From: Pseudomonadota bacterium
GTDB lineage: Bacteria; Pseudomonadota; Gammaproteobacteria; Burkholderiales; Burkholderiaceae_C
NCBI GenBank assembly: GCA_023436025.1
Contig: JAEZKX010000036.1
Span: 1-16,441, forward strand
Length of the DNA: 16,441 nucleotides
Direction: 5' to 3'
Shown here: piece after piece, positions 7,018-13,987 of the stretch
How positions within the stretch are numbered: position 1 is the first letter of the stretch
How the letters are laid out: each line of letters starts with the position of its first letter
Position numbers and translations under genes: made by a program
Notes under the pieces: generated by a model
The model's input: the letters and a program-made list of their open reading frames with translations, nothing else
Database searches by the model: none
Told to the model about the DNA's origin: nothing

Positions 7018-8223
7018 TCAGATGCGCTCGACGATGGTGGCGATGCCCATGCCGCCGCCCACGCACAGCGTGGCCAGGCCGTAGCGCAGCTGGCGCCGGT
7101 GCAGCTCGTCGACCAGGGTGTTGAGGATCATGGCGCCGGTGGCGCCCAGCGGGTGGCCCATGGCGATCGCGCCGCCGTTGACGTTGACCTTCTCGTGGGG
7201 CACGCCCATCTCCTTCATGAACTTCATGGGCACGGCCGCGAAGGCTTCGTTGACCTCGAACAGGTCGATCTGGTCGATGGAGAGGCCCGCCTTGGCCAGC
7301 GCCTTGCGCGCCGCCGGCATGGGGCCGGTCAGCATGATGGTGGGATCGGCGCCCGAGAGGGCGGCGGCGACGATGCGCGCCCGCGGCGTGAAGCCGTGCG
7401 CCTTGCCGGCGGCTTCGCTGCCGATCAGCACCGCCGCCGCGCCGTCGACGATGCCCGAGGAGTTGCCCGCGTGGTGCACGTGGTGGATGCGCTCCACCTG
7501 CGGATAGCGGGAAATCGCGACCTGGTCGAAGCCCATCGCGCCCAGCTGCTCGAAGGCGGGCTTGAGCGAGGCCAGGCCTTCCAGGGTGGTGTGAGGCTTG
7601 ATGAACTCGTCCTGGTCGAGGATGACCTGGTCGAGGAAGTCCTTCACCGGTACCACCGAGCCGGCGAAGAAGCCACCTTCGCGCGCCCGCGCCGCGCGCT
7701 GCTGCGACTCCAGGGCGTAGGCGTCGACGTCGTCGCGGCCGAAGCCTTCGAGCGTGGCGATCAGGTCGGCGCCGATGCCCTGTGGCACGAAGGCGGTGGC
7801 GGAGTTGGTCTCGGGATCCTGCGCCCAGGCGCCGCCGTCGGAGCCGATGGGTACACGGCTCATGCTCTCGACGCCGCCGGCCACCACCAGGTCTTCCCAG
7901 CCGGAGCGCACCTTCTGCGCCGCCATGTTGACGGCCTCCAGGCCCGAGGCGCAGAAGCGGTTGAGCTGCACGCCGGAGCAGCGAAAGTCCCAGCCGGCCT
8001 TGAGCGCTGCGACCTTGGCGATCACCGAGCCTTGCTCGCCGATCGGCGAGACCACGCCCATCACCACGTCGTCGACCGCGCCCGTGTCGAAGTCGTTGCG
8101 CTGCTGCAGTTCGGCCAGAACGCCGGCCAGCAGGTTGACCGGCTTGACCTCGTGCAGGCTGCCGTCCTTCTTGCCCTTGCCGCGCGGCGTGCGGATGGCG
8201 TCGTACACGAATGCTTCGGTCAT
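7018..8223 (-). CDS. Acetyl-CoA C-acyltransferase (3-ketoacyl-CoA thiolase), FadA/FadI-like
   Basis: A 401-residue degradative thiolase that splits 3-ketoacyl-CoA with CoA to give acetyl-CoA and a shortened acyl-CoA. The nucleophile is Cys91 (NRFCASGLEAV), the activating His357 lies in GGAIAMGHPLGATGA, and the second active-site Cys387 lies in LCVGGGMG. NEAF (325-328), part of the active site, is also present. It is the first gene of a two-gene operon, followed 8 bases later by the FadJ-like gene, an order seen in many Burkholderiales beta-oxidation loci. The start at 8223 has GGAG about 8 bases upstream; the protein begins MTEAFVYDAIRTPRGK, as is normal for the family. Biosynthetic thiolase (PhaA) is less likely, given the operon partner and the sequence style. 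Confidence 0.94.
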   Translation of the reverse strand: MTEAFVYDAIRTPRGKGKKDGSLHEVKPVNLLAGVLAELQQRNDFDTGAVDDVVMGVVSPIGEQGSVIAKVAALKAGWDFRCSGVQLNRFCASGLEAVNMAAQKVRSGWEDLVVAGGVESMSRVPIGSDGGAWAQDPETNSATAFVPQGIGADLIATLEGFGRDDVDAYALESQQRAARAREGGFFAGSVVPVKDFLDQVILDQDEFIKPHTTLEGLASLKPAFEQLGAMGFDQVAISRYPQVERIHHVHHAGNSSGIVDGAAAVLIGSEAAGKAHGFTPRARIVAAALSGADPTIMLTGPMPAARKALAKAGLSIDQIDLFEVNEAFAAVPMKFMKEMGVPHEKVNVNGGAIAMGHPLGATGAMILNTLVDELHRRQLRYGLATLCVGGGMGIATIVERI

Positions 8224-8252
8224 GGGTGTCTCCGGGTTGCGGCTCGCGGTCG

Positions 8253-8258
8253 AGTATA
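8253..8258 (-). promoter_or_regulatory. Candidate -10 for the thiolase-fadJ operon
   Basis: Read on the minus strand this is TATACT, a 5 of 6 match to TATAAT. It would start transcription near 8246, leaving a leader of about 23 bases containing the GGAG Shine-Dalgarno of the thiolase gene. No good -35 sits at 16-18 bases, so an activator or an alternative -35 would be needed. Confidence 0.4.
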
Positions 8259-8425
8259 TGCACGCTCCACCGGGCAGTCGCTCGGCGAATTCGCAGTACG
8301 GTCGCGCTGGTGCTGTCCCGGACGCGACGTATTGCGGGTTTACCCACGGCCTGCACCTGGCGGCCTGCGCGAGAGTGGTGCGGGACCCTGCAGCGATCAC
8401 CGCGGGCCCGAACACAGGAGACAAC

Positions 8426-10864
8426 ATGAGAGTTCCCTGCATGACGGTGCGCGCGCACCGGCCGGTGCATTGGCGCCTGGCGGTGGTGGCCGGCGCTTCT
8501 GCCTTCCTGGTGGCCTGCGGCGGCGGCGGTGGCAGCGGCGACAGTCCGCTCGCGCTGAAGACCCTGTCCAACCGCGCCGACCTCGTCAGCGGCGGCGACG
8601 CGATGGTCGAGGTGACCCTGGATCCGGACACGCCCATGTCGTCGCTGAAGGTCACCGTCGGCAACCGCGATGTCACGAGCGCCTTCCGCCCAGTGGGGGC
8701 GGGCCGCGTCGTCGGCGTGGTCACCGGCCTGGCCGAGGGCCCCAACAACGTCACCGCCACGGTCGATGGCGGCAGCACCTGGAGCCAGACGCAGTCGACG
8801 CTGGTGGTGACCAACGCGCCGCGCCACGGGCCGGTGCTGTCCGGCGCCAAGCACATCACGCCGTTCCATTGCGCCACCCCGACGGCCCAGCCCGCCGTCG
8901 GCGACAAGCCAGCAACGCTGCCCAGCGGCCTGTCCGGCGAACCGGACGCCAACTGCAACATTGCCACCGAGACGCAGCTGTACTACCGCACCACCGCCGC
9001 CTCCACCGGCGCCGGCGCCTGTTCGCTCAACATCCCCGACCCCAGCGGCACGCCGCCGGCCAATCCCTGCTTCAAGCCCTACATCATGGGCAGCACCCCA
9101 CCCGACCTGGCCACCACGACCACCGACCATGGCGAGACGGTGCCCTTCATCGTGCGCCGCGAGCGCGGCACCATGAACCGCGGCATCTACGACATCGCCG
9201 TGCTGTGGAACCCGGCGCAGCCGTGGAACGCCGTGGCGCCGCAGTCGCAGTGGAACGGCAAGGTGTTCTACAGCTTCGGCTCCAGCACCGGCCAGCCGCG
9301 CCGCCAGTCGCGGCCCACGGCCACCAACTGGAGCAACAACGAGGAGCAGCTCAAGCGCGGCTGGCTGGTGGTCAGCAACAGCATGACCGACTCGGTGAGG
9401 AACTCCAACCGCGTCATGATGAGCGAGACCGTCATGATGATGAAGGAGCACATCTCCGACACCTACGGGCTGGTCCGCTACACGCTCGGCACCGGCTGTT
9501 CGGGCGGCTCGATCAACGCCAACATGAACCTGTCGATCTTCCCGGGCCTGCTGGACGGCATCGTGACGAGCTGCACCTACCCGGACTCGGAGACGACCAC
9601 GCTGGAGGTGAGCGACTGCGTGCTGCTGGCCGAGGCCTACCAGAAGCCGGCGATGCTCGACCTGTGGGGGACGCTGGGGCTGGACCAGGCGCAGATCAAC
9701 GCGCGCAAGGGCGCGATCAACGGCCATCCCGACCAGACCGCCTGCCATGCCTGGTACAACGCCTTCGGCAGCAATGCCAAGCCCGGCGTCTACAACCAGC
9801 GCGTGGTGGCCGACAACACCACCGGCGCCATCGCCACGCTGCCCACGCCCACCAACAACTGCGAGCTGCCCAACAGCGCCGTCTTCGACCCCGCCAATGC
9901 GGCGGCGACAGCCAACCTGCCGCGCTGCGACGCCTGGAGCTGGGCCGAGAACATCTGGGGCCGCAATCCGGGCGCGGCGGCGCCGCGCGACACCCGCGAC
10001 AACGTCGGCGTTCAGTACGGCCTGCGCGCGTTGCTGGCCGGCGCCATCACGGCGGAAGAGTTCGTCACGCTCAACGAAGCGGTCGGCGGCACCGACGGCA
10101 ACACCCAGTTCACCGCGCGGCGCAGCGAGGCCGATCCCCAGGCCCTGGCCACGGCCTACCGCTCGGGCATCGTCGCCTCCGGGCGCAACCTGGCGAAGGC
10201 GCCCATCATCGACCTGCGCGGGTGGGACGACTCCAACGTTCCGGCCAACGTGCCGCCGGGCCTGGCACCGGGCCAGATCCCGATCCACCACCAGTGGTAC
10301 AGCTTCGGCATCCGTGACCGCATCGCCCGTGACGTGGGCGACGCCGGCAACCAGGCGCTGTGGCGCTTCGCCCGCACCGGCCTGGCCGCGCCCGGCACCG
10401 TGGGCCTGGAGGCCTTCAACGTGATGGACCAGTGGCTCGCCGCGCTGAAGGCCGACGCCAGCGGAGGCCCGCTCGAAGCCCGGGTGCGCGCCACGCGGCC
10501 GGCGTCGGCGCGCGACTTCTGCATTCCGCCCTCGGACGCCGCGCAGGCCACGCGCATCTACGACATGGCGGCCTGCGATGCCGATCCCTTCCTCAAGCCC
10601 TCGTTGTCGCCGCGCCAGGTGGCCGGCGGTCCGCGCAGCGAGGACGTGCTGAAGTGCCAGCTGAAGCCGCTGGCCGCCGCCGACTACGCTGGCGTGAGCT
10701 TCTCGGCCGACCAGTGGTCGCGCCTGCAGGCGGTCTTCTCCACCGGCGTGTGCGACTGGAGCAGGCCGGGCGTGGGCCAGCAGGCCGCGGTGGCGCCGCT
10801 GGACTTCCGCGCCGGCCCGGGCGGCGTGCCCCTGGGGGAAGCGCCAATGTCGTCGCGACCCTGA
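8426..10864 (+). CDS. DUF6351 family lipoprotein, putative serine hydrolase
   Basis: An 812-residue exported protein I recognise as DUF6351-like. A signal sequence ends in the lipobox LVAC with Cys31, followed by a glycine run (CGGGGGSG), so it should be a lipid-anchored envelope protein. Residues about 40-130 look like a beta-rich module (ADLVSGGDAMVEVTL...). The main domain carries GTGCSGGS with candidate nucleophile Ser359, matching GxSxG. Further on are DLRGWDD from Asp596 and the paired His621/His622 (IHHQWYSF), possible acid and base of a triad. Many cysteines suggest disulfides and extracytoplasmic folding. AGGAG ends five bases before the ATG at 8426. It is divergent from the thiolase operon and upstream of an acyl-CoA dehydrogenase, so an ester- or polyester-cleaving role is attractive. 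That activity is inference; no function can be proven from sequence. Confidence 0.85.
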   Translation: MRVPCMTVRAHRPVHWRLAVVAGASAFLVACGGGGGSGDSPLALKTLSNRADLVSGGDAMVEVTLDPDTPMSSLKVTVGNRDVTSAFRPVGAGRVVGVVTGLAEGPNNVTATVDGGSTWSQTQSTLVVTNAPRHGPVLSGAKHITPFHCATPTAQPAVGDKPATLPSGLSGEPDANCNIATETQLYYRTTAASTGAGACSLNIPDPSGTPPANPCFKPYIMGSTPPDLATTTTDHGETVPFIVRRERGTMNRGIYDIAVLWNPAQPWNAVAPQSQWNGKVFYSFGSSTGQPRRQSRPTATNWSNNEEQLKRGWLVVSNSMTDSVRNSNRVMMSETVMMMKEHISDTYGLVRYTLGTGCSGGSINANMNLSIFPGLLDGIVTSCTYPDSETTTLEVSDCVLLAEAYQKPAMLDLWGTLGLDQAQINARKGAINGHPDQTACHAWYNAFGSNAKPGVYNQRVVADNTTGAIATLPTPTNNCELPNSAVFDPANAAATANLPRCDAWSWAENIWGRNPGAAAPRDTRDNVGVQYGLRALLAGAITAEEFVTLNEAVGGTDGNTQFTARRSEADPQALATAYRSGIVASGRNLAKAPIIDLRGWDDSNVPANVPPGLAPGQIPIHHQWYSFGIRDRIARDVGDAGNQALWRFARTGLAAPGTVGLEAFNVMDQWLAALKADASGGPLEARVRATRPASARDFCIPPSDAAQATRIYDMAACDADPFLKPSLSPRQVAGGPRSEDVLKCQLKPLAAADYAGVSFSADQWSRLQAVFSTGVCDWSRPGVGQQAAVAPLDFRAGPGGVPLGEAPMSSRP

Positions 10865-10899
10865 CGCACTAAGCTGTCCACGAGGAGTCCAGGCTCCTG

Positions 10900-10929
10900 G
10901 CCGCCGCCGGCGAGGCGGCGGCTTTTTTT
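10900..10929 (+). terminator. Strong rho-independent terminator after the DUF6351 gene
   Basis: A perfect 9-bp stem (GCCGCCGCC at 10900-10908, GGCGGCGGC at 10914-10922) with loop GGCGA is followed by seven T at 10923-10929. The T-tract ends two bases before the GAGG Shine-Dalgarno of the next gene, whose ATG is at 10941. Just upstream AGGAG/CTCCT (10883-10898) and CCAGG/CCTGG (10889-10900) can form small alternative hairpins, so an attenuator is possible. Confidence 0.85.
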
Positions 10930-10940
10930 CGAGGACGACC

Positions 10941-12104
10941 ATGATCGAACGCACGCTCTTCAACGCCGACCACGCCGCCTTCCGCGATGCCTTCCGCCGC
11001 TTCGTCGACAAGGAAGTGGCGCCCTTCCACGCCGCCTGGGAGGAGCAGGGGCATGTCGACCGGGCGCTGTGGAACAAGGCCGGCGCCAACGGCTACCTGT
11101 GCGCCACGCTGCCCGAGGCCTACGGCGGCGCGGGCGCCGACAAGCTGTATTCGGTGGTGCAGATGGAGGAGCTGGCGCGCGGCGGCTTCAGCGGCGTGGG
11201 CTTCGGCCTGCACAGCGAGATCGTGGCGCCGTACATCCTGCACTACGGCACCGAGGAACAGAAGCGGCGCTGGCTGCCGCAGCTGGCCAGTGGCGCGCTG
11301 GTCGGCGCCATCGCCATGAGCGAGCCGGCCGCCGGCAGCGACCTGCAGGGGATCCGCACCACCGCGATCAAGCAGGCGGACGGCAGCTACCGGCTGGATG
11401 GCAGCAAGACCTTCATCACCAACGGCTGGCATGCCGACCTGGTGATCGTGGTGGCCAAGACCGACCCCGCGGCCGGCGCCAAGGGCACCAGCCTGCTGGT
11501 GGTGGAGCGCGGCATGCCGGGCTTCGAGAAGGGCAAGCGCCTGAAGAAGCTGGGCCTGAAGGCACAGGACACCTCGGAGCTGTTCTTCGACGGCGTGCGG
11601 GTGCCGGCCGAGAACCTGCTGGGCGGCGCCGCGCTGGAGAACCGCGGCTTCGCCTGCCTCATGGAGCAGCTGCCCTGGGAGCGCATCCAGATCGCCGTCA
11701 CGGCGGTGGAAGCGGCCCAGGCGGCCATCGACTGGACCGTGCAGTACGTGAAGGACCGGCGCGTCTTCGGCCAGCCGGTGGCGGCCTTCCAGAACACCCG
11801 CTACAAGCTGGCCGAACTGCAGACCCAGGTGCAGGTGGCGCGCGTGTTCGTCGACAAGTGCCTGGAGCTGGTGCTGCAGGACCAGCTGGACACCGCGACC
11901 GCCAGCATGGCCAAGTACTGGACCAGCGACCTGCAGTGCCAGGTGATGGACGAATGCGTCCAGCTGCACGGCGGCTACGGCTACATGTGGGAGGTACCGA
12001 TCACGCGCGCCTATGCCGATGCGCGCGTCCAGCGCATCTATGGCGGTACCAACGAGATCATGAAGGAGGTGATCACCCGGGCCATGGGGCTGGGCGCAAA
12101 ATAG
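10941..12104 (+). CDS. Acyl-CoA dehydrogenase, long-chain (LCAD) type
   Basis: A 387-residue flavoenzyme that oxidises acyl-CoA to trans-2-enoyl-CoA and passes electrons to electron-transfer flavoprotein, the first step of beta-oxidation. Visible landmarks are AMSEPAAGSDL (125-135) for FAD and substrate contact, FITNG (158-162), and the C-terminal YGGTNEIM at 367-374. In most short- and medium-chain enzymes the catalytic base is the Glu of YEGT; here that place is Gly368. The base is instead expected at Glu247 in the helix G motif LPWERIQIA, as in LCAD and isovaleryl-CoA dehydrogenase, so the enzyme should still be active. GAGG lies 6 bases before the ATG, immediately after a terminator T-tract. 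It could supply substrate to the FadJ/thiolase pair nearby. Chain length is not readable; branched acyl-CoA is possible. Confidence 0.92.
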   Translation: MIERTLFNADHAAFRDAFRRFVDKEVAPFHAAWEEQGHVDRALWNKAGANGYLCATLPEAYGGAGADKLYSVVQMEELARGGFSGVGFGLHSEIVAPYILHYGTEEQKRRWLPQLASGALVGAIAMSEPAAGSDLQGIRTTAIKQADGSYRLDGSKTFITNGWHADLVIVVAKTDPAAGAKGTSLLVVERGMPGFEKGKRLKKLGLKAQDTSELFFDGVRVPAENLLGGAALENRGFACLMEQLPWERIQIAVTAVEAAQAAIDWTVQYVKDRRVFGQPVAAFQNTRYKLAELQTQVQVARVFVDKCLELVLQDQLDTATASMAKYWTSDLQCQVMDECVQLHGGYGYMWEVPITRAYADARVQRIYGGTNEIMKEVITRAMGLGAK

Positions 12105-12109
12105 CGCGC
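12097..12109 (+). promoter_or_regulatory. -10-like box before the TerB-like gene
   Basis: CAAAAT at 12097-12102 (4 of 6 to TATAAT) overlaps the stop codon of the acyl-CoA dehydrogenase and sits 7 bases before the ATG at 12110, the same spacing as the GATAAT boxes before rlmB and the first CHR gene. The match is weaker, and part of the string is fixed by the codons AAA TAG. Confidence 0.3.
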
Positions 12110-12574
12110 ATGCTGCGCGCACTGAAAGACCTCTTCGATTCCATCGCTGCTCCGGCGGCGCCGGCCCGCACCGAGCACGACCTGCACCTCGCCACCGCCG
12201 TCCTGTTGGTGGAGGTAATGCGCGCCGATCCGGACAACGGCGCGGCAGAGCGCCGCGCCGTCGTCGAGGCGCTGCGGCGCAAGTTCCCGCTGGCCGACGA
12301 TGAGGTGGCGCGGCTGGTGGAGCTGGCCGAGGAAACCTCGCGCACCGCCGGCGACTTCTACGCCTTCACCTCGACCATCAACGACCGCTTCGACCATCCG
12401 CAGAAGGTGAAGGTGATCGAGTACATGTGGCAGGTAGCCTATGCCGACGGCGACATCGACGCCCACGAGAACCACCTCATCTCCCGCGTGGCCGGCCTGC
12501 TGCACGTGACGCACGGCGAATACATCGCGGCCAAGTTGCACGCCAAGCAGGCGGCGGGCCTGGGGGCCCCCTAA
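12110..12574 (+). CDS. TerB-like (tellurite resistance protein B-like) protein
   Basis: A 154-residue helical protein of the TerB/DjlA-N superfamily (COG4103 type). The family hallmark is VAYADGDIDAHENHLI at about 109-124, an acidic loop that binds divalent metal in TerB structures. No signal peptide or membrane segment is visible, so it is probably cytosolic. It starts 5 bases after the acyl-CoA dehydrogenase stop, with no Shine-Dalgarno; either it is read through from that gene or it has its own leaderless start. None of the other ter genes (terC, terD, terZ) is nearby, so tellurite resistance should not be assumed. Standalone members of this family are common in Burkholderiales and have no established role. 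Confidence 0.8.
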   Translation: MLRALKDLFDSIAAPAAPARTEHDLHLATAVLLVEVMRADPDNGAAERRAVVEALRRKFPLADDEVARLVELAEETSRTAGDFYAFTSTINDRFDHPQKVKVIEYMWQVAYADGDIDAHENHLISRVAGLLHVTHGEYIAAKLHAKQAAGLGAP

Positions 12575-12639
12575 GAGCCCGGGCGGCAGAAAGACGGCCT
12601 GCGTTGGGTCGAGAAGGGGCTGGATGCTAGGCACGGAAG

Positions 12640-12671
12640 CGGGTCAAGCCCGGGGCGGGTTGACCCGTTTT
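12640..12671 (+). terminator. Rho-independent terminator after the TerB-like gene
   Basis: CGGGTCAA (12640-12647) pairs perfectly with TTGACCCG (12660-12667). An inner CCCG/CGGG can extend the hairpin, and TTTT follows at 12668-12671. The A-rich GAAG just before the stem can pair with the T-tract. It separates the TerB-like gene from the promoter at 12701. Confidence 0.7.
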
Positions 12672-12700
12672 CGCAACGACCAGACGGCCGACCGCCGTGC

Positions 12701-12728
12701 TTGACACGGCATCTTGCGTCGCTAAACT
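12701..12728 (+). promoter_or_regulatory. Sigma-70 promoter of the GFA-ArsR operon
   Basis: A perfect -35 TTGACA (12701-12706), a 16-base spacer, and TAAACT (12723-12728, 4 of 6) as the -10. Transcription would begin near 12735, giving a leader of about 24 bases that includes the GGAGAGG Shine-Dalgarno before the ATG at 12759. Confidence 0.7.
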
Positions 12729-12748
12729 AAACCTCCCGGTTAACTTGG
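12723..12748. promoter_or_regulatory. Imperfect palindrome over the -10, possible ArsR operator
   Basis: TAAACTAAACC (12723-12733) faces GGTTAACTTGG (12738-12748) across TCCC, matching at about 7 of 11 paired positions, with the central AACC/GGTT exact. It covers the -10 and transcription start of an operon that encodes an ArsR-type repressor, a common layout for autorepression. Binding is not shown. Confidence 0.35.
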
Positions 12749-12758
12749 AGAGGCACCC

Positions 12759-13106
12759 ATGGTCTACAAGGGCAGCTGCCATTGCGGCCGCATTCGGTTC
12801 GAGGTCGAAGGCGAGGTCGACAGCGGCATGGCCTGCAACTGTTCGATGTGCCGGCGCAAGGGGGCGCTCCTGTGGTTCGTGCCGCGTGAGCGCATGAAGC
12901 TGCTGACGCCCGAGGGCCAGGCGGCCACCTACCTGTTCAACAAGCACGTCATCCGGCACCGGTTCTGCCCCGACTGCGGCATCCACACCCACGGCGAGGC
13001 GCCCAGCCCCCAGGGCGTGCAGATGGCGGCCATCAACCTGCGCACCCTGGAGGACTTCGACGTCGACGCCGTGCCGGTGAAGCACTTCGACGGTGCCTCG
13101 CTCTGA
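12759..13106 (+). CDS. GFA family (glutathione-dependent formaldehyde-activating-like) zinc protein
   Basis: A 115-residue GFA/CENP-V fold protein. All seven cysteines of the family's two zinc sites are present: Cys7 and Cys9 (CHCG), Cys26, Cys28 and Cys31 (CNCSMC), Cys70 and Cys73 (CPDCG). The founding member, Gfa of Paracoccus, was proposed to help glutathione react with formaldehyde, but later work questioned a true enzyme role and most paralogues are uncharacterised. Here it is the first gene of a six-gene operon with two VOC proteins, an SRPBCC protein and an ArsR regulator. A role in handling a small reactive or thiol-linked compound is plausible but inferred. A strong GGAGAGG (12747-12753) precedes the ATG. 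Confidence 0.9.
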   Translation: MVYKGSCHCGRIRFEVEGEVDSGMACNCSMCRRKGALLWFVPRERMKLLTPEGQAATYLFNKHVIRHRFCPDCGIHTHGEAPSPQGVQMAAINLRTLEDFDVDAVPVKHFDGASL

Positions 13107-13140
13107 CCCGACCATCGCATCCGCAAAGGAGCTTGCAGCC

Positions 13141-13539
13141 ATGAACCCCGTCGTGCATTTCGAGATGCCCTACCACGATGCCGACCGCATCGCCCGCTTC
13201 TACCAGCAGGCGTTCGGCTGGAAGCTGGAGAAGCTTGGCCCGGGGATGGGCAACTACGTCCTGGCCACCACGGTGGAACACGACGTCACGCCGGATGCGC
13301 CGCGCGGCGCCATCAACGGCGGCTTCTTCCCGCACGACCCGAAGATGCCGGGCCAGCACCCCTCCGTGGTCATCGGTGTGGGCGACATCCGCGCGGCGAT
13401 GCAGGCCGTGGCCGCAGCCGGCGGCGAGGTGCTGGGCGAGCCGATGGCCATTCCCGGCATCGGCGACTACGTGGCCTTCCACGACAGCGAACGCAACCGC
13501 CTCAGCATGCTGCAGCCGCTGCGTCCGGGAGCACGCTGA
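13141..13539 (+). CDS. VOC (glyoxalase/bleomycin-resistance fold) family protein
   Basis: A 132-residue VOC protein with two beta-alpha-beta-beta-beta modules (about 1-60 and 70-125): VVHFEMPYHDADRIARFYQQAFGWKLE, then PSVVIGVGDIRAAMQAVAAAGGEV. His7 sits where the first metal ligand of glyoxalase-like enzymes lies. The C-terminal strand, which normally ends with a Glu ligand (DPDGNxxEL), reads DSERNRLSML here, with Ser in place of Glu. The protein may bind metal poorly or act as a ligand-binding or sequestering protein. The start at 13141 has AAAGGAG with 9-base spacing; an in-frame ATG at 13093 overlaps the GFA gene and has no Shine-Dalgarno. It is the second gene of the operon. The substrate is unknown. 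Confidence 0.88.
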   Translation: MNPVVHFEMPYHDADRIARFYQQAFGWKLEKLGPGMGNYVLATTVEHDVTPDAPRGAINGGFFPHDPKMPGQHPSVVIGVGDIRAAMQAVAAAGGEVLGEPMAIPGIGDYVAFHDSERNRLSMLQPLRPGAR

Positions 13540-13546
13540 AGCAGCC

Positions 13547-13987
13547 ATGGCCGACGACGCCTTGCTGGACCAGGTCTTCTGGGCGTTGTCGGACGCCACG
13601 CGCCGGGGCGTGATCGAGCGCCTGACGCAAGGCCCCGCGAGCGTTACCGAGCTGGCGCAGCCGCATGCGATGTCGTTGCCTGGCTTCATGAAGCACCTGC
13701 GGGTGCTGGAGGACGCCGGACTGGTCGTGCGCGCCAAGGAAGGCCGCACCGTGCGCTGCGAACTGGCGCCCCGGGCGCTGGAGGATGCCGCCATGTGGCT
13801 CGCGCACTACGAGCGGTTCTGGAACGCACGGCTCGACGCGCTCGGTCGCTATCTGTACCACCAGGAGGAAACCAACCCATGGCCCAGAGCCCCCGCGAGG
13901 AAACCAGGCCCGAGCTCCGCCTCGCCCGCCGCTACCCCGTCGCCCCCGAGAAAGTCTGGCGGGCGTGGACCGACCCGCAGGTCATGA
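13547..13987 (+). CDS. ArsR-family winged-helix transcriptional regulator
   Basis: A 146-residue ArsR/SmtB-fold regulator. The domain begins DQVFWALSDATRRGVIERL, and the recognition region is SVTELAQPHAMSLPGFMKHLRVLEDAGLV at 32-60, followed by the wing (VRAKEGRTVRCEL). The metal-sensing ELCVCDL box of true ArsR is absent and only one cysteine (Cys71) is seen, so a metal sensor is unlikely. This subgroup is typically paired with an AHSA1/SRPBCC gene, as here. It begins 7 bases after the VOC gene. The family domain ends near residue 110; the remaining ~36 residues (rich in Pro, Ser, Arg) are encoded where the next gene has already started in another frame. It probably represses the operon from the palindrome at 12723-12748. 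Confidence 0.9.
   Translation: MADDALLDQVFWALSDATRRGVIERLTQGPASVTELAQPHAMSLPGFMKHLRVLEDAGLVVRAKEGRTVRCELAPRALEDAAMWLAHYERFWNARLDALGRYLYHQEETNPWPRAPARKPGPSSASPAATPSPPRKSGGRGPTRRS

Noticed and set aside
3677..7084. Plus-strand open frame of 1135 codons over the CHR and FadJ genes
   Set aside because: It is antisense to clear genes with intact catalytic motifs, is rich in Arg, Ala, Gly, His and Gln, and shows no domain. High GC removes stop codons from the opposite strand.
7099..10317. Plus-strand 1072-codon frame covering the thiolase antisense strand and part of DUF6351
   Set aside because: It mixes thiolase antisense with the wrong frame of DUF6351, is of low complexity, and has no motif. 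The DUF6351 frame has the lipobox and a good Shine-Dalgarno.
4862..11089. One 2075-codon minus-strand open frame reaching far upstream of the FadJ-like gene
   Set aside because: Only the last 715 codons look like protein. The rest runs antisense to the dehydrogenase and DUF6351 genes and across the thiolase in a wrong frame. The real start at 7009 has a Shine-Dalgarno and a normal N-terminus.
12110..12574. TerB-like gene as evidence of a tellurite-resistance locus
   Set aside because: No terA, terC, terD, terE or terZ gene is present; standalone TerB-like proteins are common and not tied to tellurite.
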